From assembly GCF_041358175.1 (NCBI RefSeq), contig NZ_JBGKBE010000001.1, positions 434,001 through 498,000 of the forward strand: a stretch of DNA of 64,000 bases, given 5' to 3'. The notes under the pieces are model-generated. The model was not told the DNA's origin. It saw nothing but the letters and a program-made list of their open reading frames with translations, and did not search any database. Positions 18,901-24,949 of the stretch are shown here, in pieces. This stretch comes from Muriicola sp041358175 (GTDB lineage Bacteria; Bacteroidota; Bacteroidia; Flavobacteriales; Flavobacteriaceae). How positions within the stretch are numbered: the first letter of the stretch is position 1; every line of letters begins with the position of its first letter. A program made the position numbers and the translations under genes.

Positions 18901-20384
18901 ATCTGATCAGTACAAGCATCGACAAAATCGAAGCAATTTTCAGCTACCTGTACCCGCATCCTGATCTCCCTTACAGGATCTCCTTCTTCAATGATATTAT
19001 CCGGAATGTTAAAGGAAATCTCGTGAGCAACAGGGTCGTAAACATAGGTAACCCCGGGAGGTAGAACCAGGTTAGACTCATCGATGGTTACATTAACCGG
19101 CAATACATCTCTGAGCACATAATTTGTAGCATCGTCATTCCCTGTATTCTGAAAGGCCAGCACATAATCCAAAAGTTGACCTAAATTTACACCTTGACCG
19201 GTTATATCATTACCGGCAATATCCTCTACCGTTTTTTCAACAACGATATTAGGCTCAATAATTTCAATATTGAAGGAGTTGAAGAAAGGATAATACTGAT
19301 CTCCATTAGAAGTGAACCGAAGGGTTGCTGCGGTTTCAGCATTGGGTATTACTGAATTAAGCGGGTTGTTCAGAGAGAACATATCCGTATCATATCCGAG
19401 CGTGTTCACGCTATTTGGAGTACGGTTGTTGGTTATTGCCCCGTTTAGCGTAATGTTACTATTAAAGAAATTATTAGACGGATTAACAGGGTCGCTAATA
19501 TTTGTAAAAAGTGGATTGCTCGCAGCCCTTATTCTCATTTGATCACCGGTAATTCGGTTGTCTCCCTCTAAAGCTGCTGCACCTATATGGGCATTTACAG
19601 GACCCGCAGGAATCGTATTAAAACCGGTGTAATTAATGTCCACGGTAGGATTTGCACTACGTACGCGGGCAAAACCGTCGAAAGTGGTAATTAATTTTCC
19701 TGTAAGAGTAGGGTTTTCGTAAACAATAACTAAGGTCCATCCGGCAGCGGCACCACCTCCCGGAGAAAGTGAGCCCACAACAGAACGCACATTGGCCACC
19801 GTATAGTCTCCTGAAGGATCTGCAAGTGTAGTTATTAGCCCAGTTACGTCTGCATAACAGGCATAAGGACTATTCTGGGTTACAGAAGGGTCTCCACTGG
19901 TGAAACCATCATATAATACCTGATCGGCGGTAATATCCACATAGGCGCCACCAGGCACCATGAGTTTTACCTGATTAAAATCATTCTGACGATTGGTTCC
20001 CAGGGCCTGCCCGGCCTGCTCACTGGGATAGGTTGCGGACCAGTATAGTCCTGCGTACCTGATCAGGTTACAATTTGGATTGGGGAAAGCGAAAGTGGCA
20101 GAACTCGAGCTAAAAGTAGTGGGATCGCTGTCTACATCAATATACTGTTGATTTAACCAGTCATTGTAGGTAGAAGAGTTGCCAGTTGCGTTATACGGAT
20201 CTTCGGGTTCTGTACTTCCAGTTCCTCCGTCACGGTTTACAATGTTGTTTGCAATAAATGTCAGGTCACCCTTAATATTATTCTGGTATCGAATAGTAAA
20301 AGGGGTAAATTCCTGAGCATAGCCCAAAAATGAAAAAAGGACTAAACAAACAAGCAGTATTTTTCGGGTAAAGTTCGGTCTCAT
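6975..20384 (-). CDS. sprB: Giant SprB-like gliding adhesin with type B T9SS sorting domain
   Basis: Predicted cell-surface adhesin moved along the cell by the gliding machinery and exported by T9SS. It has 4469 residues; F. johnsoniae SprB is larger, about 6500. Order: signal peptide (ILLVCLVLFSFLGYAQ); a non-repetitive N-terminal region including a DUF11-like segment (about 370-500, VNLGQLLDYVLAFQNTGNDD); then from about 840 to 4330 roughly forty SprB-type modules of about 80 residues (my estimate). Each module has the pattern C-x-G-x-x-DG, GG-x-x-PY-x-YS, and AG-x-Y-x-V-x-V-x-D-x-NGC, giving one or two cysteines. The last ~90 residues are the type B C-terminal domain beginning FFTPDGDGMNDLW. 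The ATG directly follows the sprD stop codon, indicating tight coupling. Two seven-module blocks are duplicated. Confidence 0.94.
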   Translation of the reverse strand: MRPNFTRKILLVCLVLFSFLGYAQEFTPFTIRYQNNIKGDLTFIANNIVNRDGGTGSTEPEDPYNATGNSSTYNDWLNQQYIDVDSDPTTFSSSSATFAFPNPNCNLIRYAGLYWSATYPSEQAGQALGTNRQNDFNQVKLMVPGGAYVDITADQVLYDGFTSGDPSVTQNSPYACYADVTGLITTLADPSGDYTVANVRSVVGSLSPGGGAAAGWTLVIVYENPTLTGKLITTFDGFARVRSANPTVDINYTGFNTIPAGPVNAHIGAAALEGDNRITGDQMRIRAASNPLFTNISDPVNPSNNFFNSNITLNGAITNNRTPNSVNTLGYDTDMFSLNNPLNSVIPNAETAATLRFTSNGDQYYPFFNSFNIEIIEPNIVVEKTVEDIAGNDITGQGVNLGQLLDYVLAFQNTGNDDATNYVLRDVLPVNVTIDESNLVLPPGVTYVYDPVAHEISFNIPDNIIEEGDPVREIRMRVQVAENCFDFVDACTDQIPNQAYSTYQGVINNNVITDDPSVSDFDSCGFVTPGATNFLLDDLENCDYSRTVQLCGDNVLLDAGDNFDSYVWYIDENMDGLIDAGDTIIDDGDPDNDPSTQLVTEIGMYIVDKIVADPCKGFQEIITVENFGATQTNPIIDLINDTSNTVEGEVVTCPNDGELLPKVFLCGLNDTELIQINIPDADSIEWEQLDTASCSSAGADCANKNSGCTWNNVGNGNNFLASDAGEYRLIINYQNGCFTRFYFNIFKNPLNPQANVTDLICTSPGNITVTNMPVDYEYQLLDATNGNILVPYSSNNGPSFTINSNGAYTVEMRQQGVTGGCIFRLENIGVLTRDFQVDITTRDTDCSGLGEISISVLDVEPQYYYEISQGGTTVDTFGPSADNNYTFANLNDGVYDVLVTTDDGCNYTEQVTINDLTDLDLTATISQHISCREGNIQMNSTGGQTPHTYAIWTYVDELGNTVTSYANPSDIPPSEFQTSVIFDILDPGDYTFVVVDRNNCFAFSNTVTIVLVPSIEYDPTTVIDETCFGAADGSISWNLTNTNGYQLTFYLLDENGVEIANNSSGIFTGLAQGDYTVRLNQRKGGSSCDFFEDYTISGPTNGVTSTAVLIQDYSCTQFGIIEAQGTTGGTAPYEFSIDGVNFFSGAGAETFSGLTDGTYTITVRDANGCLLVTNPVVVNPLDVPTDISFSATTPNCPALTSDVTLSVTGGIGAITYDMIAPVVVNNGNNNVFTGLSPDTYTFRVTDANGCFYEENYTIAPVVPIQVNGTLVSNVTCFGGSDGEVEYNVSGFGGTYAYTINGGAAVTGQSANTVSLSGLAAGDYTIIVTDETTNCTDTDTITVSEPATALSFTFTTTPLTCSSDASATITASGGWGGYSYELEQPDNSVVGPQGSNVFSGLSQTGTYTITLTDSEGCVVTDTFVITAPGIPTLTLDPDTDLCYDPSTGVTLNANVSGGIAPYSYSLNGGANQSSNVFANLTPGAYTVVVTDSFGCTATSNTVTIEPQLTVSGILTKELDCTVSPDAVIDITINGGYAPFSYQVNGGASNAVVGNTFTYSTATDGSFTFLITDDEGCTAQTTIVVDPITNPVAMHTFTDPSCDSNADGTVNIIIDTNFGTAPYQIDFDGAGFSNQTTYSNLAAGTYSYTVRDSKSCTYTGSVTLTAPNPISADAIVIQTYTCLQTASIQAQNITGGTPGYTYSINGVTFQASDTFTGLTDGSYTITVMDSNGCTFVTASAVVPPLDPPTDISFAATPPNCPAETSDVTLTVTGGIGAITYEIIAPAPVNNGNINVFTNLAPDTYTFRVTDSYGCTYDENYTINPVPKVQVAGVLVSNVSCVGASDGAVDFAVSDFAATYSYTVNGGAAVTGQSAATINLTGLAAGNYTIIVTDETTNCTDTDTITVNEPALPLAFTFVVTPLTCTTDANVTITATDGWGGYTYELEQPDTTVLGPQAGNSFFGLNQLGTYTISVTDAGGCTVTDTFDIVTPANPVASIDPASDLCYSSTSLATVVVGAAGGLAPYYYRINGGPTQTSNTFADLIPGNYTFTVLDSNGCTDDVLLTIEPELTANATLTKDLDCSVSPDAVIDVTTSGGYSPYSYEIDINGAGYVAYGGGFPYTTSVAGTYQFRVTDNEGCVGESNVITVTPAVNPVATATATDPTCNGDTNGIAEINVDPNFGIAPYVISFDGSAFTAQTVYTGLAAGTYNYTVRDDKGCTYTDSVTLNDPVLFDANVVPTDVSCGPGGDIPGRIDINITSGGVANFTYTLYDNSNNIVVTTGPNPIVNTPSTTATFDGLLFGDYYVRIIDANGCEYYENPVRIRANPFLTLNAGTVIVDCPTGGTVELSADGGSGDYTFTIYGTATGPTTEVPGGPLEEIATFTGLNAGQTYIFQAIDNVSGCSSYVEETIPTLSTIDVVATPTVTDVLCFGDTNGSITFQIEGFDPTVTDINYSVLETLTNNPASGPGVYTGTATGPAGGPTGSVTINDIVPGDYILYFEEVGGTQCSNTYPFRILEPTPISLNLVDNNNANCNEDAQVTVLASGGTGAFTYAFVEDGVAPLPGDFTASNYAELDPAVNTDWDVYAQDASGCISPVLDVVIASDPEPVISASVLNQCAADEGNFIVRVTLDVAGVGPYNISVNGGAYQSTTLTNAGDFVDFTGLTSGNYTFEVRDSNSCGNSDNVVIYAPSALTAEALVQPTCATNDGQILLTPYGGSGVYTYELFLGAVSQGGPQALPLFTGLAPGVYTAFVYDSLVAGCGSSVSIELTVPTAISFTITQTNISCTGASDGTVTAVLDPGMDNPPYEYELYDGTGLILLNGPQPSPTFTGLDAGNYQILARSSRLCDDRVSFTITEPNPVDVTATATDFACDASNSVTQAVITAVGTDGTAPYTYSIDGVNFFSSNTFNVNDTGVVQNITVTIRDNNGCTDTDLVTINPMPTITDVSVSQITAITCSNDETARVTVTGGSGDFDFDLLPLGTVLTQSPGAGIYTSDFTLTAPGDYVFRVTDNVTGCYYTSAPYTIAPYDLIEAVATAVTPVTCFGDTDGELSIQVNNYLGNYTYQIFDDTATPITGVIATDTSVNPRTISGLPAGNLYVEVIATDTPFCDDISNTVTIGSPSTPVAVSVVSNINANCNIGAQLTVQGAGGTPGYTYAFMPTGNIPVPADYAVSASAVLTPAVYPADYDVYVQDANGCSTFITVTVNEDPLPTVTAPAYATDQCTSTGNSYTFTVVGTGVAPLEYSVGAGFQSSTTITVSAPGTYTVTVRDANGCTDTDTITILPPLSLTPDVVVQPSCALNDGEILITAGGGSGSYEYDLLDGGGVSVIGGVPQASNTFTGLAPDTYTAIVYDISGSGCDAQATITLESPTPVTFTYSKEDVSCNGGSDGSITVSLDPSNDNPPYTYTLDDGTNPPVVQSSPIFSGLVAGSYDITVTSDRNCTHTETVVIDEPLPLAVTATATSFACNPDNSVARAVITAVATDGTAPYSYSIDGVNFFGSNTFNINDTGVVQNITVTVRDDNGCMATDMVTIDPLNVFTATVSQVTAISCANPEQVLITISDDSNPANTYTIVALPVGNPDAVQTATPTNVTAEYDLTAVGTYVFRITDDATGCYFDTAPYEVLPYDLIDVTATATTPVVCYGDSNGALEINISGYAGTYNYEIFTSAGVSTGISGAGDTATNPATINGLPAGNYFVRITETALPLCTEDSNIITIVSPSSALTAAISEVANVTCTNDQGEILVDPSGGYPPYDIVMTNTTTAQVYTVNGVNSHSFAGLSAGNFTVDITDAGGCVLSDTITLTQPAPITSDITATPTTLVCYGDTNATVTAINVVGGQGVYQYQLNYYDPTGTVIDFTSGGQTSPVFDNLGAGIYSITVSDGWNCDVETVQVTISEPSDVESSLIEASMLTCTNNAQITLSATGGTGPYQYSTDNVVFSPMSGGNTHTFSVGAGVYQYYVRDSFGCEANISNQVSIDAVPPLMINLDLSAAMINCTGEATATIIADATGGLGNYQYELYSDAALSVLLAGPQASDTFSGLNAGSYYIRVTSGDCVEVTNEILITDPLPLQIDRQEFTNVTCAGEADGTITVEVSGGTGNILYAISPNLNQFDTVNYFDRLAPGVYDVIAQDVNGCFIPFQFTITEPAPVAATATAQPEICAGSEDGTITVNVSGGTAPYRTALNTTVDSAFVQDQFFYSDLAAGTYVVFIRDAQDCETNVIVEIEPGVNLNGTVEPVYECTGNIPDNYINITMDDPSVLGSIMYALDSTDPSDMQLNPDFTNIPPGSHYIAISHANGCVLTLDFEIDSFEPLTLVLEQNNINEITAIAAGGSPPYTFYFNDEDNGEDNTYYITETATHTVRVVDSLGCEMEAQIFMEFIDIEIPNFFTPDGDGMNDLWLPRNMEGFPEILIKIFDRYGREITVMAIDHTGWDGMYKGSELPTGDYWYVVKLNGERDDREFVGHFTLYR
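9205..12820 (-). repeat. Two tandem copies of a seven-module SprB superunit (array B)
   Basis: Seven successive modules in about 12820-11003 reappear in the same order in about 11002-9205, a period near 1.8 kb. Matching pairs are marked by NANCNEDAQ/NANCNIGAQ, QPTCATNDG/QPSCALNDG, FACDASNSV/FACNPDNSV and VTCFGDTDG/VVCYGDSNG. Modules just upstream (CPTGGTVEL, VLCFGDTNG) resemble units 6 and 7, so the array may have been longer. Boundaries are approximate. Confidence 0.75.
13690..17070 (-). repeat. Two tandem copies of a different seven-module SprB superunit (array A)
   Basis: Modules in about 17070-15379 recur in the same order in about 15378-13690, a period of about 1692 bp (564 codons). Paired markers are CPALTSD/CPAETSD, VTCFGGSDG/VSCVGASDG, GWGGYSYELEQPD/GWGGYTYELEQPD and LDCTVSPDAVID/LDCSVSPDAVID. 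The stretch TNCTDTDTITV is identical in both copies. Boundaries are approximate. Confidence 0.8.
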
Positions 20385-22454
20385 TTAAGCTATTAGATTT
20401 GGGGTGACGCGCATAATCCACATCTTGTCATTATAAGCGTCATTGAGTTTTGAGTAGTAGGTTATTAAGGCGTTATTCCAGGAGTTGTGTTTCTTTAAAT
20501 ATACATATCGGTATTTATTCTTAGGATTCACAAAGTAACTGGCACTTAAGCCCCTGGAATTAAGTAATCGTACAAATCTTTTTGCATTGTTCGGATTGGC
20601 AAAGACATTGGCAATTATATAGTAATCTGTATTGCCGCCGTACAGTCCGGGATCTTGTTCATCCGGGATATTTGCCGCTACTTTGTCCTGAACAACAACG
20701 TTCTTTTGCAGTACATCTGTACCGAATTCAGAAGAGCGTTCTTTGATCTTGTTAGCATTGGCCAGATAGGTATCGTTTCTATATCGGTTTTGCACATTCA
20801 TCACCCAAAGATCCCCGGCATAGTTGCCTCCGAGCTTTGTATGGTAGGCTTCTTCAGCTTCTTTCCAGCTTTCAAATCGTTGCAGGTAAACATATTTTAG
20901 CCCATTGTCAGGATTTTTGATATAGTTGGCCGGAAAGCCTTCCTCGGTCATAGCGTCAACAAATTTGTTGAGGTAATGCTCGTCTTTGTAAACATTGGCA
21001 ACAACATAATATCCGTCCTGAACTCCTTTGAGATCATGGAACTTTCTGCTCTTAACCCCTGATGTAGTTTGAGTTCTTTTGGGTGTTTCACGCGACTTCT
21101 TCACCTGTGCCACCACATCCTGCGTCTGTTGTTTTTCAATAACAGCAGCGGGTTCTTTTTGTTTATACAGATCGGTTTTAAACTCTTTAGGATCCGTTGT
21201 TTCCTGAGCCAGGGCAGACTTGTCATTGTTAATAAAGTACATTTCCTCAGCACGTTTTTCCAGATCAGGCCTGTCACCGGCAGTCTCTCTTCGCACCATA
21301 CGCATAACTCTTTCAAAGCGATCTTCCAGATCTTTCTGTCGATTGCTTTCGATAGAATCCTGTCTGTACATCAATTCTGCGAGGATAGCATCATTTTCTG
21401 CCAGACGTCGTTTCAACTCTTCTATTTCTTCGTCTTTATCGGTCAGATTCTCATCAAGTAGATTATTCGGGTCTTCCTCATTCTGAGCGAGAGCCTCTTC
21501 TGAATCTTCTAGCATTACCCGGTCCTCGGTAAGGTTAGGTGTAATAGAATAAGCAAAGGAGAGTTCGTGTGTTACCCCAAAATTGTCAAAGTTGTTGGAT
21601 AGGCCTTTTTCCATTGTATAACCAATAGATAGTCTTTTGTTCAGATTAAATCCAACTCCGGCAGAAGCTCCGTAAAAACTATCATAACCCCCTTGTACCC
21701 ATCCTAGTTTAGGGAGGTCAAGGATAAGATTTCCCCCAAGGACAAAGTCGTCCTGCCCTACTTTCCTGGCTCTGGCCAGCGGCATGAGTCGGGCATTTTC
21801 AAGGATACCTGAAGCATTTTCAAACTGATGGGTATATTGTAAATGGCCCGAAAAAGTCTTGTCTTTAAAGTCGGATACAGACTCTTGTGATTTCAGGTTG
21901 TAATCAAAAAGGTTTTCAGCAAACATTCCAATGTCGAATTTGCCGTAGGAAAGGTTGAATCCGGGTTGAAAAGAAAGAAGGGATACGTCCTGGAAACCAT
22001 TTAACAGAGGATCGTTTTCCACGGGGTTGGCCCGGTTCTCATCAAATCCACTGTTATAATAGGAGACATTGGCACCAAAAGTAAAATTACTTTTATCACT
22101 GAGTTTTACGCCATAGGCATAATTGGCGAGTATTCCATAGTTGCTTACTATACCCTCCCTTTGAGTATACAAACTCAGACCTAATCCGGTACGGTCGTTC
22201 ATCCGCCCACTATAACTCAGAAAATAGGTCTGGTTGTTATCGTCGAAGGTGACCGACTGATTTCTGTGTAAGAGGTTGATGTACGACTTGTTTTCCCTTA
22301 CCGTGGAAAAGGTTGGATTGATCAGAAACCTGTTGAACTTCAGCAGGTTCTGAGATGGCACATCATACGTAATAAACGGATTTTCATCCTGGGCATTTAC
22401 ACCCAGAAAGGACATTACGCATAATAGCAGTAAGAGGGAAATTTTTGGTTTCAT
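20385..22454 (-). CDS. sprD: SprD-like protein: PorP/SprF barrel fused to coiled coil and two SPOR-like modules
   Basis: Probable outer-membrane protein of the gliding adhesin operon. The 689 residues start with a signal peptide (MKPKISLLLLLCVMSFLGVNAQ). A PorP/SprF-type barrel follows (about 25-310: LKFNRFLINPTFSTVRENKS, then repeated strands such as FTFGANVSYYNSG). Next is an acidic coiled coil (about 320-395, with EEIEELKRRLAENDAILAEL) and a low-complexity linker. Two related ~78-residue modules end the protein, at about 475-552 and 604-684. Both share [GY]YY[VI][VI]ANV[YF], YVYL and [LM]W[VI]M. The same module occurs twice in the OmpA protein at 44386-47181. The gene lies 8 bp after sprC and abuts sprB, the sprC-sprD-sprB-sprF order of F. 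johnsoniae. The symbol rests on this synteny. Confidence 0.82.
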   Translation of the reverse strand: MKPKISLLLLLCVMSFLGVNAQDENPFITYDVPSQNLLKFNRFLINPTFSTVRENKSYINLLHRNQSVTFDDNNQTYFLSYSGRMNDRTGLGLSLYTQREGIVSNYGILANYAYGVKLSDKSNFTFGANVSYYNSGFDENRANPVENDPLLNGFQDVSLLSFQPGFNLSYGKFDIGMFAENLFDYNLKSQESVSDFKDKTFSGHLQYTHQFENASGILENARLMPLARARKVGQDDFVLGGNLILDLPKLGWVQGGYDSFYGASAGVGFNLNKRLSIGYTMEKGLSNNFDNFGVTHELSFAYSITPNLTEDRVMLEDSEEALAQNEEDPNNLLDENLTDKDEEIEELKRRLAENDAILAELMYRQDSIESNRQKDLEDRFERVMRMVRRETAGDRPDLEKRAEEMYFINNDKSALAQETTDPKEFKTDLYKQKEPAAVIEKQQTQDVVAQVKKSRETPKRTQTTSGVKSRKFHDLKGVQDGYYVVANVYKDEHYLNKFVDAMTEEGFPANYIKNPDNGLKYVYLQRFESWKEAEEAYHTKLGGNYAGDLWVMNVQNRYRNDTYLANANKIKERSSEFGTDVLQKNVVVQDKVAANIPDEQDPGLYGGNTDYYIIANVFANPNNAKRFVRLLNSRGLSASYFVNPKNKYRYVYLKKHNSWNNALITYYSKLNDAYNDKMWIMRVTPNLIA

Positions 22455-22462
22455 TGGTTGGG

Positions 22463-24718
22463 TTAACGTATAACAGTAATAGTTCCTTGTTTAAGGACTT
22501 CGCCTCCGTTCCTTATTTTGTAGAAGAACACCATGTTCTGCTTCGCGAAGGTGACCGAAGAGGAAGGCCAGTTATTTTGATAGTTAAATTCATTCAGGAC
22601 TTCAACGCCCTTTTCATTATATATGATAACATTCACATCTGATTGGTAGGAATAAGAGTTTGGAATGATCCACTGATCATTGACCCCATCACCATTTACG
22701 GTAATCACATTGGGCACCCTGAAAGTGTCCAGATAGGTCACACTTACATCTCTTATTACCTGGCAATTGCCTACAGAGGCAACCAGCGTATAATCTCCTT
22801 CTTCGGAAAAGGTCATGGAGTCGCTGTTGCTCATTTCTACATTGTTGCTGTCTAACCAGCGATAGCTTGTCCCCCCGCTAGCGGTTACGGTTCTGGAACC
22901 TCCTTCTGGAAAGACGATGTCAGCCCCGGGATCGAGGACAATAAGATCCTCATCAAAAGGAGTAATAACGATTTCATTAGACGGCAGAGGACAGCCGTTT
23001 CTCATCAATACCAATTGGTATGTTCCTACTTCGGTAACTGAAAGTTCAGGCGTGGCAACGCCCATGTCAACTCCGTTTTGATTCCAGGTAAAAGTTTCAC
23101 CATTCAGGTCAGTAGTAGTGCTTATTGTAATTGGCTCTGCTGGTCCGCAGTTTACCGTTCCTGTACTGGTTATTGTAAGGGTTTCATTGACTAATAATTG
23201 AACACTTAATGAATTAGAAGTACTCGAATAAGTACCAATATCTCCATCCAGTGCATAAGCACCGTTTTCGGCAGGGTTGGTCAGACTGATAGAGCTAGCT
23301 GTTTCTCCGGCCACATCAATTCCGTCCCTTTTCCATTGATAGGTAAAATCATTGATCACAGAGCTGGTAACATCAGTGCTGTTGCCTCCTGAATCAATGG
23401 CATTTATTGTAGTAACCTCAAGGACAATACTTGTATTTTCACAAGCCACATAAGAGGTAGCATAGTCAACAACTATTTCAAATGATGCCGGGGTAACTAC
23501 TTCAGTAACTTCTGAATCAACCGAAGTTGAGGTACAGGCACCACCGCTCAGGGTAACCCTGGCAAAATAGCTTCCCGTTTCCGTATCGTTGACGAGGAGG
23601 CTCGATGATGTAGCTCCCGCAACCGGACTTCCATTCCTATACCATTGGTAAGTTGGGGAGGAAGCATCAGTGGTGACACTTAATGTCGTGTTTTGTCCAG
23701 GCAGCAATACTACATTGGCTGGATTATTTCTTGTGACAGTAAAATTACCTGCATTGGTAATGGTAACTACTGCAGAGCGCTCAATACACGCTCCGGGCCC
23801 GAAGATTTCTACCTGATAATCTCCCTCAAAACCGGGGGTAGATGCATCTACTATATATATATAATTGTCTGAAGATGGAATCACTGCCCCATCTTTATAC
23901 CAGGTGTATGTAAGACTGGAATTGTTGATATTGGCCTCCAGGGGCTGGGTTTCCCCAGAACACAGATCGGTTTTAGCCGGAGGATTTATTGCAATACCCA
24001 GGCTTGTGCCTGTGGTTACATCTATTATATTGGATAGGGTATTACCTGAGCCCGAACAAGCTCCGTAATCAATTTCTACGTTATACATGCCTGATGAAGT
24101 AACGGTGATCGATTCCGATTTTTCAGAAAGCAAAGTTCCCGAACGATACCAGTTGTAAGAGTATGTATCGGCATTTGGCAGACCATAAACCTCAAGGGTA
24201 ATTGAGTTACCATCACATACTTCTGCTGTCCCGTCGCCAAAGTCGGCCTGACCTTGCGGTCTAATGGTCAACCCTGTATTAACGCTGATGTAGTACATAG
24301 GATAAGGATCTGAAGCCGGACCTGTAACGGCCGGACTCGTACTTCGTACTCTAAGCCGGTAATTTTCACCACGGGTATCTGTTGGGATGGCGAATTGCAT
24401 ATAGAAATCAAAAACAAGATTTTTACTTCCATCCCTCGCCAGTTCAACCGGACTACTGAAGTCCCCATCAGGGTCTGAGAGTTCTAGAATAAATTCATTA
24501 TCCGTGTTAACCATAGGTGGGTTCCAGGTAAATCTTACCCAGTAATCGTTAAAAGATGAGGAAGCACATGCCTTGTTCCAGGGTGTAGATCCTGGCGGCG
24601 GGGTCTGGTTTGGCGCAGCAACCGGGGCGTTGAGTACCTGGGAATGCATATTGCTCAGGACCAGTAGGAAGACCGGCAACAGCAAAACCCGAATGTTGTA
24701 GAATAATTTTGTTTTCAT
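22463..24718 (-). CDS. sprC: SprC-like secreted protein with Ig-like domains and type B T9SS sorting domain
   Basis: First gene of the spr operon, predicted to be exported through T9SS. The 751 residues comprise a signal peptide (VLLLPVFLLVLSNMHSQ), a fibronectin-like N-terminal domain (about 30-150, FNDYWVRFTWNPP), then about six Ig-like domains. Each is marked by a core tryptophan in a recurring strand: YSYNWYRSG, LTYTWYKDG, PTYQWYRNG, FTYQWKRDG, ETFTWNQNG and SYRWLDSN. The last ~85 residues are the gliding-motility-associated (type B) C-terminal domain starting VPNVITVNGDGVNDQWIIPN. In F. johnsoniae the operon members sprC and sprD support SprB-dependent gliding. The symbol is by position; the domain calls are from sequence. 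It is divergent from glnS across 231 bp. Confidence 0.8.
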   Translation of the reverse strand: MKTKLFYNIRVLLLPVFLLVLSNMHSQVLNAPVAAPNQTPPPGSTPWNKACASSSFNDYWVRFTWNPPMVNTDNEFILELSDPDGDFSSPVELARDGSKNLVFDFYMQFAIPTDTRGENYRLRVRSTSPAVTGPASDPYPMYYISVNTGLTIRPQGQADFGDGTAEVCDGNSITLEVYGLPNADTYSYNWYRSGTLLSEKSESITVTSSGMYNVEIDYGACSGSGNTLSNIIDVTTGTSLGIAINPPAKTDLCSGETQPLEANINNSSLTYTWYKDGAVIPSSDNYIYIVDASTPGFEGDYQVEIFGPGACIERSAVVTITNAGNFTVTRNNPANVVLLPGQNTTLSVTTDASSPTYQWYRNGSPVAGATSSSLLVNDTETGSYFARVTLSGGACTSTSVDSEVTEVVTPASFEIVVDYATSYVACENTSIVLEVTTINAIDSGGNSTDVTSSVINDFTYQWKRDGIDVAGETASSISLTNPAENGAYALDGDIGTYSSTSNSLSVQLLVNETLTITSTGTVNCGPAEPITISTTTDLNGETFTWNQNGVDMGVATPELSVTEVGTYQLVLMRNGCPLPSNEIVITPFDEDLIVLDPGADIVFPEGGSRTVTASGGTSYRWLDSNNVEMSNSDSMTFSEEGDYTLVASVGNCQVIRDVSVTYLDTFRVPNVITVNGDGVNDQWIIPNSYSYQSDVNVIIYNEKGVEVLNEFNYQNNWPSSSVTFAKQNMVFFYKIRNGGEVLKQGTITVIR

Positions 24719-24922
24719 AAGTGGGCGTAGTTTTGGGGGACTACTCTGGCTAACTTCTCTTCATTTCCACCAGTTTTTCTAAATCCCATAGTATTCATTA
24801 ACAAATATGTCATATAAATACTGGGGGGAGAATTTAATGTTGTGGGCCTGATTAAATATGTTGTGAAATGGCTCTATTTGTATGGATAGGCTTTTTTATA
24901 GGCCTGATACCCCCATTTTTCT

Positions 24923-24930
24923 TAACTTTG
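24923..24930 (+). promoter_or_regulatory. -7 box (TAACTTTG) upstream of glnS
   Basis: Exact TAnnTTTG ending 19 bases before the glnS ATG. The expected -33 position is T-rich without a clear TTG. Confidence 0.45.
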
Positions 24931-24949
24931 CGGCTTCTAAACACAGGGA

